This document shows positions 1-7,518 of a stretch of 64,000 bases of DNA, in pieces. The notes under the pieces are model-generated. The model made no database searches, was not told the DNA's origin, and worked only from the letters and a program-made list of their open reading frames with translations. The stretch is from Chloroflexota bacterium. Lineage in GTDB: Bacteria > Chloroflexota > Anaerolineae > Aggregatilineales > Phototrophicaceae. A program made the position numbers and the translations under genes. Each line of letters begins with the position of its first letter. The stretch's first letter is position 1. The DNA is taken from NCBI GenBank assembly GCA_026707745.1, contig JAPOWG010000006.1, positions 1-64,000 of the forward strand. Direction: 5' to 3'.

Positions 1-270
1 CCAGATTGCCAAACTGCCGAAAAAACTTTTTCCCCGGCAATTGCCGCGGCGGCAACCTTTGACTTCTCGAGCTTGACTTCTGGGACTGCGCGGGGGAATC
101 TTGGAAGCGCCTCGCGCCTTCACGAAACCCGCCGGCCTCAAGATCCCCGAAGACGGGCAAACTGCGTAGTCATCCTCGGTGTCCTCGCTGCCCTCGGTGG
201 TCAATGGTCTGTCCAATTTCGTAACCAGGTCAGTCGCCTCATTTTGACGCGAACGCCCTGATCCAAGTGA
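1..270. repeat. Long dispersed intergenic repeat, copy A
   Basis: This stretch is repeated in the same orientation at 62640-62910. The first 170 or so bases are almost identical between the copies; the rest has drifted but still aligns. Inside are a perfect 12-base palindrome CGGCAATTGCCG (about 36-47), an A6/T5 inverted pair just before it, and a CTCGGTG-type tandem motif near 172-206. It begins at the window edge, so the true left end may lie outside. No convincing gene lies in it. Each copy sits directly upstream of a plus-strand gene (rpiR here, pdxS in copy B). Nature unknown: a non-coding mobile element or a conserved regulatory leader are both possible. Confidence 0.85.
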
Positions 271-286
271 AGACAAATCCACTTGA

Positions 287-333
287 TTGACAATTATTTT
301 CAAGCATGTTAGAATGTTGGAAATAATTTTCAT
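287..333 (+). promoter_or_regulatory. Promoter and probable operator of the rpiR/sugar operon
   Basis: A near-consensus sigma-70 promoter is visible: TTGACA at 287-292, a 17-base spacer, and TAGAAT at 310-315. An AT-rich inverted repeat overlaps it, with one arm AATTATTTTC at 294-303 and the other GAAATAATTTTC at 320-331. The second arm is close to palindromic by itself. AT-rich palindromes over the promoter are typical of RpiR/MurR-family binding sites, so autoregulation is inferred. The start codon at 351 follows about 30 bases after the expected transcription start. Confidence 0.7.
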
Positions 334-350
334 CCTATGGAATTTGTTTC

Positions 351-1214
351 ATGAAGAATGGCTACAAACCCGATCGCGGTTCTCTTTCCACTATCTCCGA
401 CGTCTTGCCGAACTTGAAAGGCGCCACCAGGAAGGTGGCTCAGTTCATTTTGCACCTCCCGCAAGAGACAATCAACCTCTCCATCACAGAGTTGGCCCTG
501 CGGGTTGGCGTTAGCGAGGCAAGTATTGTCCGCTTCGCCCAGTCGCTTGGCTTCTCTGGCTTCCACGCCCTTAAGATTCGTCTGGCGGAGGACATCGTCT
601 CGCCGATGTTGATCGTCCACGAAGACCTGACGCCAGATGACAATCCAGCGACAGCCGTCCAGAAGGCAATGACCATGGGGTTGCGCGCGCTCGAAGATAC
701 CGCCAACATTCTCGATATGTCGGCGCTGGAGGCATCCATTCGCGCGATGTGCAATAGTCGGCAAATTGTCTTGTTCGCTTCCGGCAACTCTATACCGATA
801 GCGATGGATCTCGATTTTCGCTTGACCAAGATCGGTTTGTTGAGCCGTTTTTCAATAGACCCGACTATGCAAGAAATGTATGCCGCTTTGACATCGCATG
901 ACCATGTGGCAGTAGGCATCTCGCACACGGGAAGCTCAAAGGATACGGTTCATGCCCTGGAATTGGCAAAACAACATGGAGCGACGACAGTTTGCATCAC
1001 GAATCACTCGGACTCTCCGCTCACGCGCCACAGTGACTATTGCCTGTTCACCGCTACACGTGTCAGCCAGTTCCGTGAGGAGCAGTTGAATTCCAATCTG
1101 GCTGCCTTGGCGCTAACGGAAGCCTTGTACGTTGGCATCTGTATTGAGCGTTCCGACGCCTTGATGCACTCCGTCCTGAAGACATCAAGAGCAACAGATC
1201 ACCGCAAATACTAG
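351..1214 (+). CDS. MurR/RpiR-family transcriptional regulator
   Basis: The 287-residue protein has the standard two-domain RpiR layout. Residues about 10-85 form an N-terminal helix-turn-helix domain, with the run SITELALRVGVSEASIVRFA as the DNA-reading unit. Residues about 120-265 form a SIS sugar-phosphate-binding domain, with the hallmark segments FASGNS and GISHTGSS. Proteins of this family sense a phosphosugar and control nearby sugar genes. It is the first gene before a sugar ABC transporter, an aldolase and a sugar kinase, so it most likely regulates those and itself through the palindrome over its promoter. The sugar is not identifiable from sequence. Length is normal for the family. 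The ATG at 351 has only a weak ribosome site. Confidence 0.9.
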   Translation: MKNGYKPDRGSLSTISDVLPNLKGATRKVAQFILHLPQETINLSITELALRVGVSEASIVRFAQSLGFSGFHALKIRLAEDIVSPMLIVHEDLTPDDNPATAVQKAMTMGLRALEDTANILDMSALEASIRAMCNSRQIVLFASGNSIPIAMDLDFRLTKIGLLSRFSIDPTMQEMYAALTSHDHVAVGISHTGSSKDTVHALELAKQHGATTVCITNHSDSPLTRHSDYCLFTATRVSQFREEQLNSNLAALALTEALYVGICIERSDALMHSVLKTSRATDHRKY

Positions 1215-1265
1215 GAACGCAGCTAGGAAAGGAAGGGCCTATGAATTGAAGACTTGTAAGCATGC

Positions 1266-1303
1266 GCGAGGCGGTTCGCGACCTCAAGCCGCTCAAGCGC
1301 CTC
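1266..1303 (+). other. Leader stem-loop before the sugar-binding protein gene
   Basis: Between rpiR and the binding-protein gene, CGAGGCG and CGCCTCG form a 7-bp stem with further pairing potential inside the loop. No T-tract follows. It could moderate read-through from the regulator gene or protect the start of a processed transcript. A strong AAGGAG ribosome site follows at about 1337, nine bases before the ATG at 1351. Confidence 0.4.
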
Positions 1304-1350
1304 GTGCCGATTCCGACTGACTCGATACTTGTCATAAGGAGAAATTCACA

Positions 1351-2595
1351 ATGAAGAAATATCTTGGTTTCTTGACGATCCTGATGCTTTTGCTGGTGGG
1401 CGGCATAGGCATGGCGCAGGATGTTGTGCTGGAATTCCAGCAATGGTGGGAGCCGGAATTGCCGGAAGGCTCTTTCCGCGCAATCTTGGACGATTTTGAA
1501 GCGGCCAACCCGGGCATTCGGGTTGAGACGATCAGCGGACCTTACCTGACCACGAAGGACCAGATCATCGCCAGCGCAGCCACCGGCACGATGGCGGATG
1601 TCGTCGGCTTGGATGGCGCCTGGGTCAACGTCCTTTGGAAGCAAGGCGCCTTGCACAGTTTGACGCAGGCCATGGCCGACGCCATGTACGATGACAGCGA
1701 GTTGGCGGCCCAGATTCAACTGGCCGGGGAGACTTACATGATCCCCATCGCCAACTTCATTTACCCGGTCTTCGTCAACCTTGACATGCTGGCAGCCGCT
1801 GGCATTGATCCGCCCTCGACGCGCGCCGAATTCGCCGCCGCGGCCGAAGCCCTGACCGACCCCGACAACAACGTCTACGGTTGGGCGCAGCCGCTTTCGC
1901 TGGAGCAGCCGAACGGCATCCAGAATGACACCATGTCTTGGTTATGGGCGACTGGCGGCAGCATGCTCGATGACATGGGTCAGCCCAACCTGGCCGGCAA
2001 CGAGCAGTTAGCCGATACCATGGCCTACATCAAGAGCCTGCACGATGCCGGCGTGGTAGCCCCCGGCGCCTTCGCCATGAAGGAGAATGAAAAGGTCGAA
2101 GAATTCGTCAACGAGCGCGTCGCCATGATCATCAACACGCTGGCGCACTTCACCCTCATCCGCGAGCGCAATCCGGACCTCAACTTCGATATCACCGCGC
2201 TGCCGGCGGCCGAAGGCTACGATGGTCCCCGCGGCCTGCCTTACGCCTCCTGGGGCATTGGCATCAGCTCCAATACCGAGCACAAAGCCGAAGCCTGGAT
2301 GCTGATTGATTACTTGACCAGCGTCGAAGGCAACACCAAGCTGACGTCCATCGCCAATGCCTTCCCGGGCAATGTCAACGCGACGCCGGACTTCATTCAA
2401 ACCGATCAACTCTTTATGACAGCCTTTGAAATCTTCCAGGAAGGCTACCTGGCGAACGAGTTCACCGGGCTCCCCGCCGCCGAAGAGTTGATGCGTCAAT
2501 TCGACGAGCCCTTCCAATTCTATTTGGAAGGCGAAATGGAACTGGAAGAGTTCCTGGAAATCGCCCAAGAGGAGTGGGAAGCTATATTCGAGTAG
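1351..2595 (+). CDS. Sugar ABC transporter, extracellular solute-binding protein (family 1)
   Basis: A 414-residue MalE/UgpB-like protein with an N-terminal signal peptide (KK, a hydrophobic stretch to about residue 20, probable cut after GMA). The mature part has the usual family-1 features: an early segment QQWWEP, a DFEAANPGI segment near residue 50, and a C-terminal helical tail. It would bind the sugar outside the membrane and pass it to the two permeases that follow. There is no lipobox cysteine, unlike most binding proteins of single-membrane bacteria. A strong ribosome site and a stable stem-loop just after the stop suggest expression above that of the permeases. Substrate is unknown; aldolase and sugar kinase neighbours favour a hexose or related sugar. 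Confidence 0.92.
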   Translation: MKKYLGFLTILMLLLVGGIGMAQDVVLEFQQWWEPELPEGSFRAILDDFEAANPGIRVETISGPYLTTKDQIIASAATGTMADVVGLDGAWVNVLWKQGALHSLTQAMADAMYDDSELAAQIQLAGETYMIPIANFIYPVFVNLDMLAAAGIDPPSTRAEFAAAAEALTDPDNNVYGWAQPLSLEQPNGIQNDTMSWLWATGGSMLDDMGQPNLAGNEQLADTMAYIKSLHDAGVVAPGAFAMKENEKVEEFVNERVAMIINTLAHFTLIRERNPDLNFDITALPAAEGYDGPRGLPYASWGIGISSNTEHKAEAWMLIDYLTSVEGNTKLTSIANAFPGNVNATPDFIQTDQLFMTAFEIFQEGYLANEFTGLPAAEELMRQFDEPFQFYLEGEMELEEFLEIAQEEWEAIFE

Positions 2596-2629
2596 CTTGC
2601 CCATACGCGGTATTTCCGTAAGTTGTAAC

Positions 2630-2666
2630 GCCGAGGCGGCCAGGTATCGTCACTGGCCGCCTCGGC
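2630..2666 (+). other. Intercistronic stem-loop after the binding-protein gene
   Basis: GCCGAGGCGGCCAG (2630-2643) and its exact complement (2653-2666) form a perfect 14-bp GC-rich stem with a 9-base loop. No run of T follows, so a full intrinsic terminator is unlikely. In ABC operons such hairpins protect the binding-protein mRNA from 3' decay or cause partial termination, giving excess binding protein. That role is inferred from position. Confidence 0.75.
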
Positions 2667-2681
2667 CCAAGCGGAGCTGGC

Positions 2682-3614
2682 ATGGCCACAGCCACGCAGC
2701 GCGAAATCGCTGAACCTGCGAATATCGGGTGGGAGCAGAGGAAGCGCAAACTCCTCCCCTATGCTTATCTTTCGCCGACGCTGCTTCTGCTCGCGGCCTT
2801 GACCGTCGTGCCGATCATGACTGTCTTCCTCTATTCCCTGGTCGATAATGTCATCGTCAACCCCAATCCACCTAATTTCGTCGGCCTCGAGAACTACGAA
2901 GAAGTGCTGACGAACAGGAAGTTCCGCGGCGCGCTTAGCAACACAATGTATTTCGCCATCGTCAGCGTCGTCGCGCATTTCATCATCGGCTTGTCATTTG
3001 CCTTGCTGCTTAACTCGCGTTTGCTCAGCGCCAATGTCAAGGCGGTTTTCCGCGTCATATACATTCTGCCCTGGGTATTCACAGCGTCGATTATCGCTAT
3101 CCTGTGGCGCCTGCTGCTGAACCCGCACGGGGTTGTTAACTTTGTACTTCTGGAACTGGGGCTAGTCCCGGAGCTTCTGGAGTGGCTTTCGGATCGTAAA
3201 CTGGCCTTGAACGCGGTTACCTTCATCAACATCTGGTCCGGATATCCCTTTTACCTGGTCAGCTTTCTAGCGGGTTTGCAAGGGATTCCCGACGACCTGT
3301 ATGAATCCGGTCGCGTCGATGGCGGCAATGCCTGGCAGCTTTTCCTGCATATTACCCTGCCTCAGTTGAAGCCCATCATTATCAGCCTGGCCCTGCTGGA
3401 TTTCATTTGGACGATACATCAATTCACTTTAATCTGGATGACCACGGGCGGCGGTCCCTTGCGCTCGACCGAGGTCTTGAGCACTTACACCTATAAGGCG
3501 GCTTTCAGTTCGCATGAATACTCGATCGCCTCCACTATCGCGATGGTGATCCTGGCGATTTGCACCTTCGTGGCAATATTCTACGTGCGCAGTCAGCGAA
3601 TGGCGGACGAATAA
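2682..3614 (+). CDS. Sugar ABC transporter permease (MalF/UgpA type)
   Basis: A 310-residue integral membrane protein with about six hydrophobic segments, the first at residues 28-50. The permease EAA loop is visible as YESGRVDGGNAWQLFLHITL, the contact site for the ATPase. It forms the membrane channel with the next gene's product. The start has a GGAGC ribosome site. Only one base separates its stop from the next ATG, so the two permeases are translationally coupled. No ATPase gene occurs in this operon; a shared MsmX-type ATPase elsewhere in the genome is likely. Confidence 0.93.
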   Translation: MATATQREIAEPANIGWEQRKRKLLPYAYLSPTLLLLAALTVVPIMTVFLYSLVDNVIVNPNPPNFVGLENYEEVLTNRKFRGALSNTMYFAIVSVVAHFIIGLSFALLLNSRLLSANVKAVFRVIYILPWVFTASIIAILWRLLLNPHGVVNFVLLELGLVPELLEWLSDRKLALNAVTFINIWSGYPFYLVSFLAGLQGIPDDLYESGRVDGGNAWQLFLHITLPQLKPIIISLALLDFIWTIHQFTLIWMTTGGGPLRSTEVLSTYTYKAAFSSHEYSIASTIAMVILAICTFVAIFYVRSQRMADE

Positions 3615-3615
3615 A

Positions 3616-4458
3616 ATGATCGGCAGCCGCAGGCAGATTCTAATCAGAAAGATACTGGTATGGATTGCGCTGATCCTCGGCGCCTGTTTTGCCGGTTTGC
3701 CTGTGCTTTGGATGGTTTCCTCGTCTTTCAAGTCCAATCTGGAGATATTCGCCTATCCACCGGCCCTGATTGACTATTCGTTTTCCTTCGAAGCTTACCA
3801 GGCTGTGCTCAGCGATCCGGGACAATTGCGCTTCTTCTTCAACAGCTACCTCGTCGCCATATTGGTCACAATTTGCACGGTTGTCACCAGTATCCTGGCG
3901 GGATACAGCTTCAGCCGCTACGACTTCCGCTTCAAAAAAGTCTTGAACTTGATCATCATCGGCGTCCAGTCGGTGCCGCCGATCACATTGATGATCCCTT
4001 ATTTCGGTCTCATCGTCTGGCTTGGCATATACAATTCCTACGCGGCGCTGGTCCTGACCTATATGGTGTTCACGTTATCCTACGCAATCATAATGATGAC
4101 TGGCTATTTCAATACGCTGCCTCGCGACCTTGACGAGGCCGTCATGATCGACGGCGGAGGCAGCTTTGTGACGCTGTGGCGCATTCTGGTTCCGATTTCA
4201 TTGCCAGGGATCGTTGCGGTCGGCGTCTACACCTTCATGTTGGCGTGGAACGAGTTCTTGTTTGCGCTCACTTTGACGCGAACCAACGATATGCGAACGG
4301 TCCCGATTGGCATACACTTGCTGATGGGGCAGCACTCCTTTGAATGGAACCAGATGTTGGCGCTGAGCGTACTCGGTTCGCTGCCGGTGCTCATTCTGTT
4401 CCTGCTCTTCCAGCGTTACTTCATCGCGGGTATGTCGGCCGGCTCCGTCAAAGGCTAA
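3616..4458 (+). CDS. Sugar ABC transporter permease (MalG/UgpE type)
   Basis: A 280-residue partner permease with about six membrane segments. Its EAA loop reads DEAVMIDGGGSFVTLWRILV, close to the MalG consensus. The C-terminal end (GMSAGSVKG) is the typical MalG/UgpE ending. It pairs with the preceding permease to import the sugar bound by the 1351 gene product. Length and membrane pattern are normal. The aldolase gene follows after 48 bases. Confidence 0.93.
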   Translation: MIGSRRQILIRKILVWIALILGACFAGLPVLWMVSSSFKSNLEIFAYPPALIDYSFSFEAYQAVLSDPGQLRFFFNSYLVAILVTICTVVTSILAGYSFSRYDFRFKKVLNLIIIGVQSVPPITLMIPYFGLIVWLGIYNSYAALVLTYMVFTLSYAIIMMTGYFNTLPRDLDEAVMIDGGGSFVTLWRILVPISLPGIVAVGVYTFMLAWNEFLFALTLTRTNDMRTVPIGIHLLMGQHSFEWNQMLALSVLGSLPVLILFLLFQRYFIAGMSAGSVKG

Positions 4459-4506
4459 TCGTGCGCCTACCCATTTATCTACTTTCAACGAAATGACGAT
4501 GTCACT

Positions 4507-5367
4507 ATGTTAATGAACATGAGAGACCTGCTGGCGGTCGCGCGAGAGAACCGTTTCGCCGTACCCGCATATAATATCAGCAGCAATATGCTTTTGACTG
4601 GCGCGATTGAAGCGGCAGAAGATGCTAACGCGCCTGTTATCATCGCCATTCATCCCGACGAATTGGCATTCGTCGGTACCGCCTTTGTCAAATTCGCGCT
4701 GGAAGAGGCGAAAAATGCCTCGGTGCCGGTCGTAATTCACCTGGATCATGGCTCGTCCTTGGAACAAATCATGACCGCCATCCGCGCCGGCTTCACATCG
4801 GTGATGATTGACGCGTCGGAACTCCCGCTGGACCAAAATATCTCCGCCTGCCGCGAAGTCGCCGCCTTGGCTCATGCGGTCGATGTATCGGTCGAAGGCG
4901 AGCTCGGAACCATCGGCGAACTCGACGAAGAGGCCGAAGCCGGCGCCGAAGAAGTGGTCTTTGTCGATCCTGAACAGGTCAAGACTTTTGTCGACGCCAC
5001 CGATGTCGATACGCTGGCGGTCGCGATTGGCACCTCGCATGGCTTGTACCCCAAGGACATGAAACCGGAAATTCGCCTGGACTTGCTACAAGAGATCAAC
5101 GCCAAGGTTAATATTCCTTTGGTCTTGCACGGAGGCTCCGGGAACCCAGACGAGGAGATCGCCCGTGCAGTGGAATTGGGCATTTGCAAGATCAATATTT
5201 CCGCCGACATGAAAAACGCCTTTTATCAGAAGTGCCGCGAAGTCTTGCGGGATCCTATACTGCGAGAACCTAGCAGCATCTATCCACAGTGCATTGACGC
5301 CATGAAAGTCGTCTGCCGGCAGAAGTTTGACCTCTTCAAAACGACGGGCAAGGCGGCGCTATATTGA
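4507..5367 (+). CDS. Class II fructose/tagatose-bisphosphate aldolase family protein
   Basis: A 286-residue zinc-dependent aldolase of the Fba/GatY/KbaY family. Visible active-site parts are HLDHG near residue 80 (zinc ligand and catalytic region), the acidic strand VEGELGTIG near 130, GTSHGLYP near 178, and the phosphate-binding LHGGSG near 208. Such enzymes split a ketose bisphosphate into dihydroxyacetone phosphate and an aldehyde. Position after a sugar importer and before an ADP-dependent sugar kinase relative suggests the pair phosphorylates and cleaves the imported sugar. GatY-type and Fba-type members cannot be separated safely here. Its stop overlaps a possible ATG of the next gene (TGATG at 5365-5369). 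Confidence 0.88.
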   Translation: MLMNMRDLLAVARENRFAVPAYNISSNMLLTGAIEAAEDANAPVIIAIHPDELAFVGTAFVKFALEEAKNASVPVVIHLDHGSSLEQIMTAIRAGFTSVMIDASELPLDQNISACREVAALAHAVDVSVEGELGTIGELDEEAEAGAEEVVFVDPEQVKTFVDATDVDTLAVAIGTSHGLYPKDMKPEIRLDLLQEINAKVNIPLVLHGGSGNPDEEIARAVELGICKINISADMKNAFYQKCREVLRDPILREPSSIYPQCIDAMKVVCRQKFDLFKTTGKAALY

Positions 5368-5392
5368 TGGCGCCTAACTCATCTATTGACGT

Positions 5393-6631
5393 TTGGCCTC
5401 CGGGATCGTTCTATCCAGGTACAACTACTACGTGAGCGAGCGTATTGCCCTCGGCTTCTGCAATAATGTCGATTATGAAATCGTCTGGAACGCGGAAGTG
5501 CTTGAAGAACTCATCACCGCTTATGAGATCAGCGCCGATGAGTTGGGCTTGCCGAGCGAGATAGGCTCCGAACGCGATCTCCTAATCTCGATACTAAACT
5601 TCATGACGACTTCAGGCGGGGGCGAGCGCTTCGTTTCCAGCTCGGCGATCATCGAGCGTTTCGCGGCTCGATTTGAGAAAAAAATCACGCTGGGCGGTAC
5701 CTCCGTGCGCGCCGCTATCGCGATGCAGGTATTGGGATATACCGCCGCGCTGCATCTGATCACGATGAACAGCCACGTGCGCCGACTTTTACCCCGAGAT
5801 TGCCCTTACATCTGCAGCAATCCGGGCGACAGTACGTATCCGCATCTGATTGTGCAGTTCGGGGCCGACGCAAGGCTGCGCGCTGGCGACATTGACATTC
5901 GCGCCAAACAGTCGAATCGTCTCATTTATCACTGCAATGCCGCAAGAATCTCAATGAATCTGAATGAAGACTTCGCTGACCTGATTACGGAAGCGAAAGT
6001 GTTGCTGATCTCGGGCTTCAACGCGGTCCAAAGCAAACAGTTGCTCGCGGATCGGCTAGTCAGGCTCAAACGAATCTTGAAGCGTCTGCCCAGCGATGCC
6101 ACTGTCTTTATGGAGGATGGCGCCTATTATGAGCCAAGCTTCCGCCAATTGATATTCCGGGAGCTCGGACCGAGAATTGACATTTACAGCATGAACGAAG
6201 ACGAACTGCAAGCTCATCTTGATCGTGCGGTGGAATTGCATGACGCCCATGACGTGACATGCGCCTTGACGGACTTGAGCCGGCTCATTCCAGCCGAGAC
6301 CATCGTCGTGCATACGCGGCGCTGGGCGCTCGCATATGGCGACGATGCCGATAGATACGCTACGGCGCTAAAGGCGGGCGTCACTATGGCGACTACGCGC
6401 TTCCGCTATGGGGATGACTTTACGATGGCGAACTATCGTGAAATCGGGGAACGAGAAGCGAATGCGGAAGATGCGCGATTCGCCGACATCGTTAACGCCG
6501 CGGGGGGCAATTGCATGGTCTGCGCGCCTGTAGCGGCCGTCGAACAGGAGAACGGGATCACTATCGGACTCGGCGACGCCTTCGTTGGCGGGTTCCTGCC
6601 AGCGCTCGCATTCGATTCCGACTTCTCATAG
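5393..6631 (+). CDS. ADP-dependent phosphofructokinase/glucokinase family protein
   Basis: Similarity to the archaeal-type ADP-dependent sugar kinases (ribokinase fold) is visible through the whole protein: an N-terminal GFCNNVD in place of the family's YNANID, a LGGTS glycine loop near residue 100, ISGFNAVQ, SMNEDEL, and the C-terminal catalytic GLGDAFVGG, whose Asp is the base of the kinase reaction. The family phosphorylates glucose or fructose 6-phosphate using ADP. Bacterial members are less common, and the substrate here is open. The listed start is a TTG with a stop just before it. An ATG at 5367 that overlaps the aldolase stop (TGATG) opens a different frame ending about 66 bases later, so a missing base between about 5390 and 5432 would join it to this gene. 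Confidence 0.75.
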   Translation: MASGIVLSRYNYYVSERIALGFCNNVDYEIVWNAEVLEELITAYEISADELGLPSEIGSERDLLISILNFMTTSGGGERFVSSSAIIERFAARFEKKITLGGTSVRAAIAMQVLGYTAALHLITMNSHVRRLLPRDCPYICSNPGDSTYPHLIVQFGADARLRAGDIDIRAKQSNRLIYHCNAARISMNLNEDFADLITEAKVLLISGFNAVQSKQLLADRLVRLKRILKRLPSDATVFMEDGAYYEPSFRQLIFRELGPRIDIYSMNEDELQAHLDRAVELHDAHDVTCALTDLSRLIPAETIVVHTRRWALAYGDDADRYATALKAGVTMATTRFRYGDDFTMANYREIGEREANAEDARFADIVNAAGGNCMVCAPVAAVEQENGITIGLGDAFVGGFLPALAFDSDFS

Positions 6632-6712
6632 ATCCACCAGTCCCAAGAGTGCGTTTGACTTTTCGGATAGTGCGAACCGGATGCGGGACAGCAAGATCGA
6701 CGAAACTGACCT

Positions 6713-7498
6713 ATGGCAAAGCGGGATATAAAGCAACAGGTTCAAACGCGTTTTGGCGAGGTCGCGGCCAACTATCGCATCAGCGCCGTGCATGCCTCTG
6801 GAGCGGATCTTGAGGTTATGGCGCGCAACGCGCCGCTGCGCTCCAACAGCGTCGTCTTGGACGCCGGCTGCGGCGCCGGACACACCGCTATGGCTTTCGC
6901 GCCCAACGTCGCCTGGGTTTATGCCTGCGATTTCACCGGGTCGATGCTCAAACAAGTAAAACTTCTCGCCCGCCAGCGGGGCGTTGCCAACGTCACGCCG
7001 CAACTCGCCGACATTGAATACCTGCCCTTTCCAGACGACAGTTTCGACATCGTAACGTCGCGTTACAGCGCGCATCATTGGGGGCATCCGCAAAAGGCTA
7101 TAAGCGAGATTCGCCGTGTTCTGAGGAAGAAAGGCAGTTTTATCATCAGCGACATCATGGCCAGCGAAGACTACGCGCAAGATACTTTTTTGCAAACCAT
7201 CGAGTTGCTGCGCGATCCATCACACGTGCGCGACTACCGCATATCCGAATGGCGCGCCCTGTTGTCGGCATCGGGATTCCGCGCCGAGGTGATACACAAG
7301 TTTGAGCTCGAACTGCACTTCCGCACATGGACGACGCGCATGGAGACGCCCCGGCAAAACCGGGAAATGATCAAGTCCATTTTCAGTGAAGCCTCACAGG
7401 ACATCAGACGCGGCTTCCAACTGCCCGATCAAATTGACAGTGATGACTTCAGTTTTTTCATCCCGGGCGCTGTGATCAAATGCCAGACGAAGGTCTGA
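6713..7498 (+). CDS. Class I SAM-dependent methyltransferase
   Basis: A 261-residue methyltransferase of the UbiE/Methyltransf_11 type. Motif I is VLDAGCGAGHTA (residues about 45-56), followed by an acidic end of strand 2 (YACDFTGSML) and motif IV-like SFDIVTSRYSAHHW. The acceptor cannot be predicted; UbiE-like enzymes methylate quinones, lipids or small metabolites. It lies 81 bases after the ADP-kinase gene in the same direction and could be the last gene of that operon, although a metabolic link is not obvious. It ends 20 bases before the convergent membrane protein gene. Confidence 0.85.
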   Translation: MAKRDIKQQVQTRFGEVAANYRISAVHASGADLEVMARNAPLRSNSVVLDAGCGAGHTAMAFAPNVAWVYACDFTGSMLKQVKLLARQRGVANVTPQLADIEYLPFPDDSFDIVTSRYSAHHWGHPQKAISEIRRVLRKKGSFIISDIMASEDYAQDTFLQTIELLRDPSHVRDYRISEWRALLSASGFRAEVIHKFELELHFRTWTTRMETPRQNREMIKSIFSEASQDIRRGFQLPDQIDSDDFSFFIPGAVIKCQTKV

Positions 7499-7518
7499 AC
7501 GGCGAGAATTCTAGTACT

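Noticed and set aside
73..261. 62-codon frame in long repeat copy A
   Set aside because: Copy B does not keep an equivalent frame over the diverged part, so coding function is unlikely.
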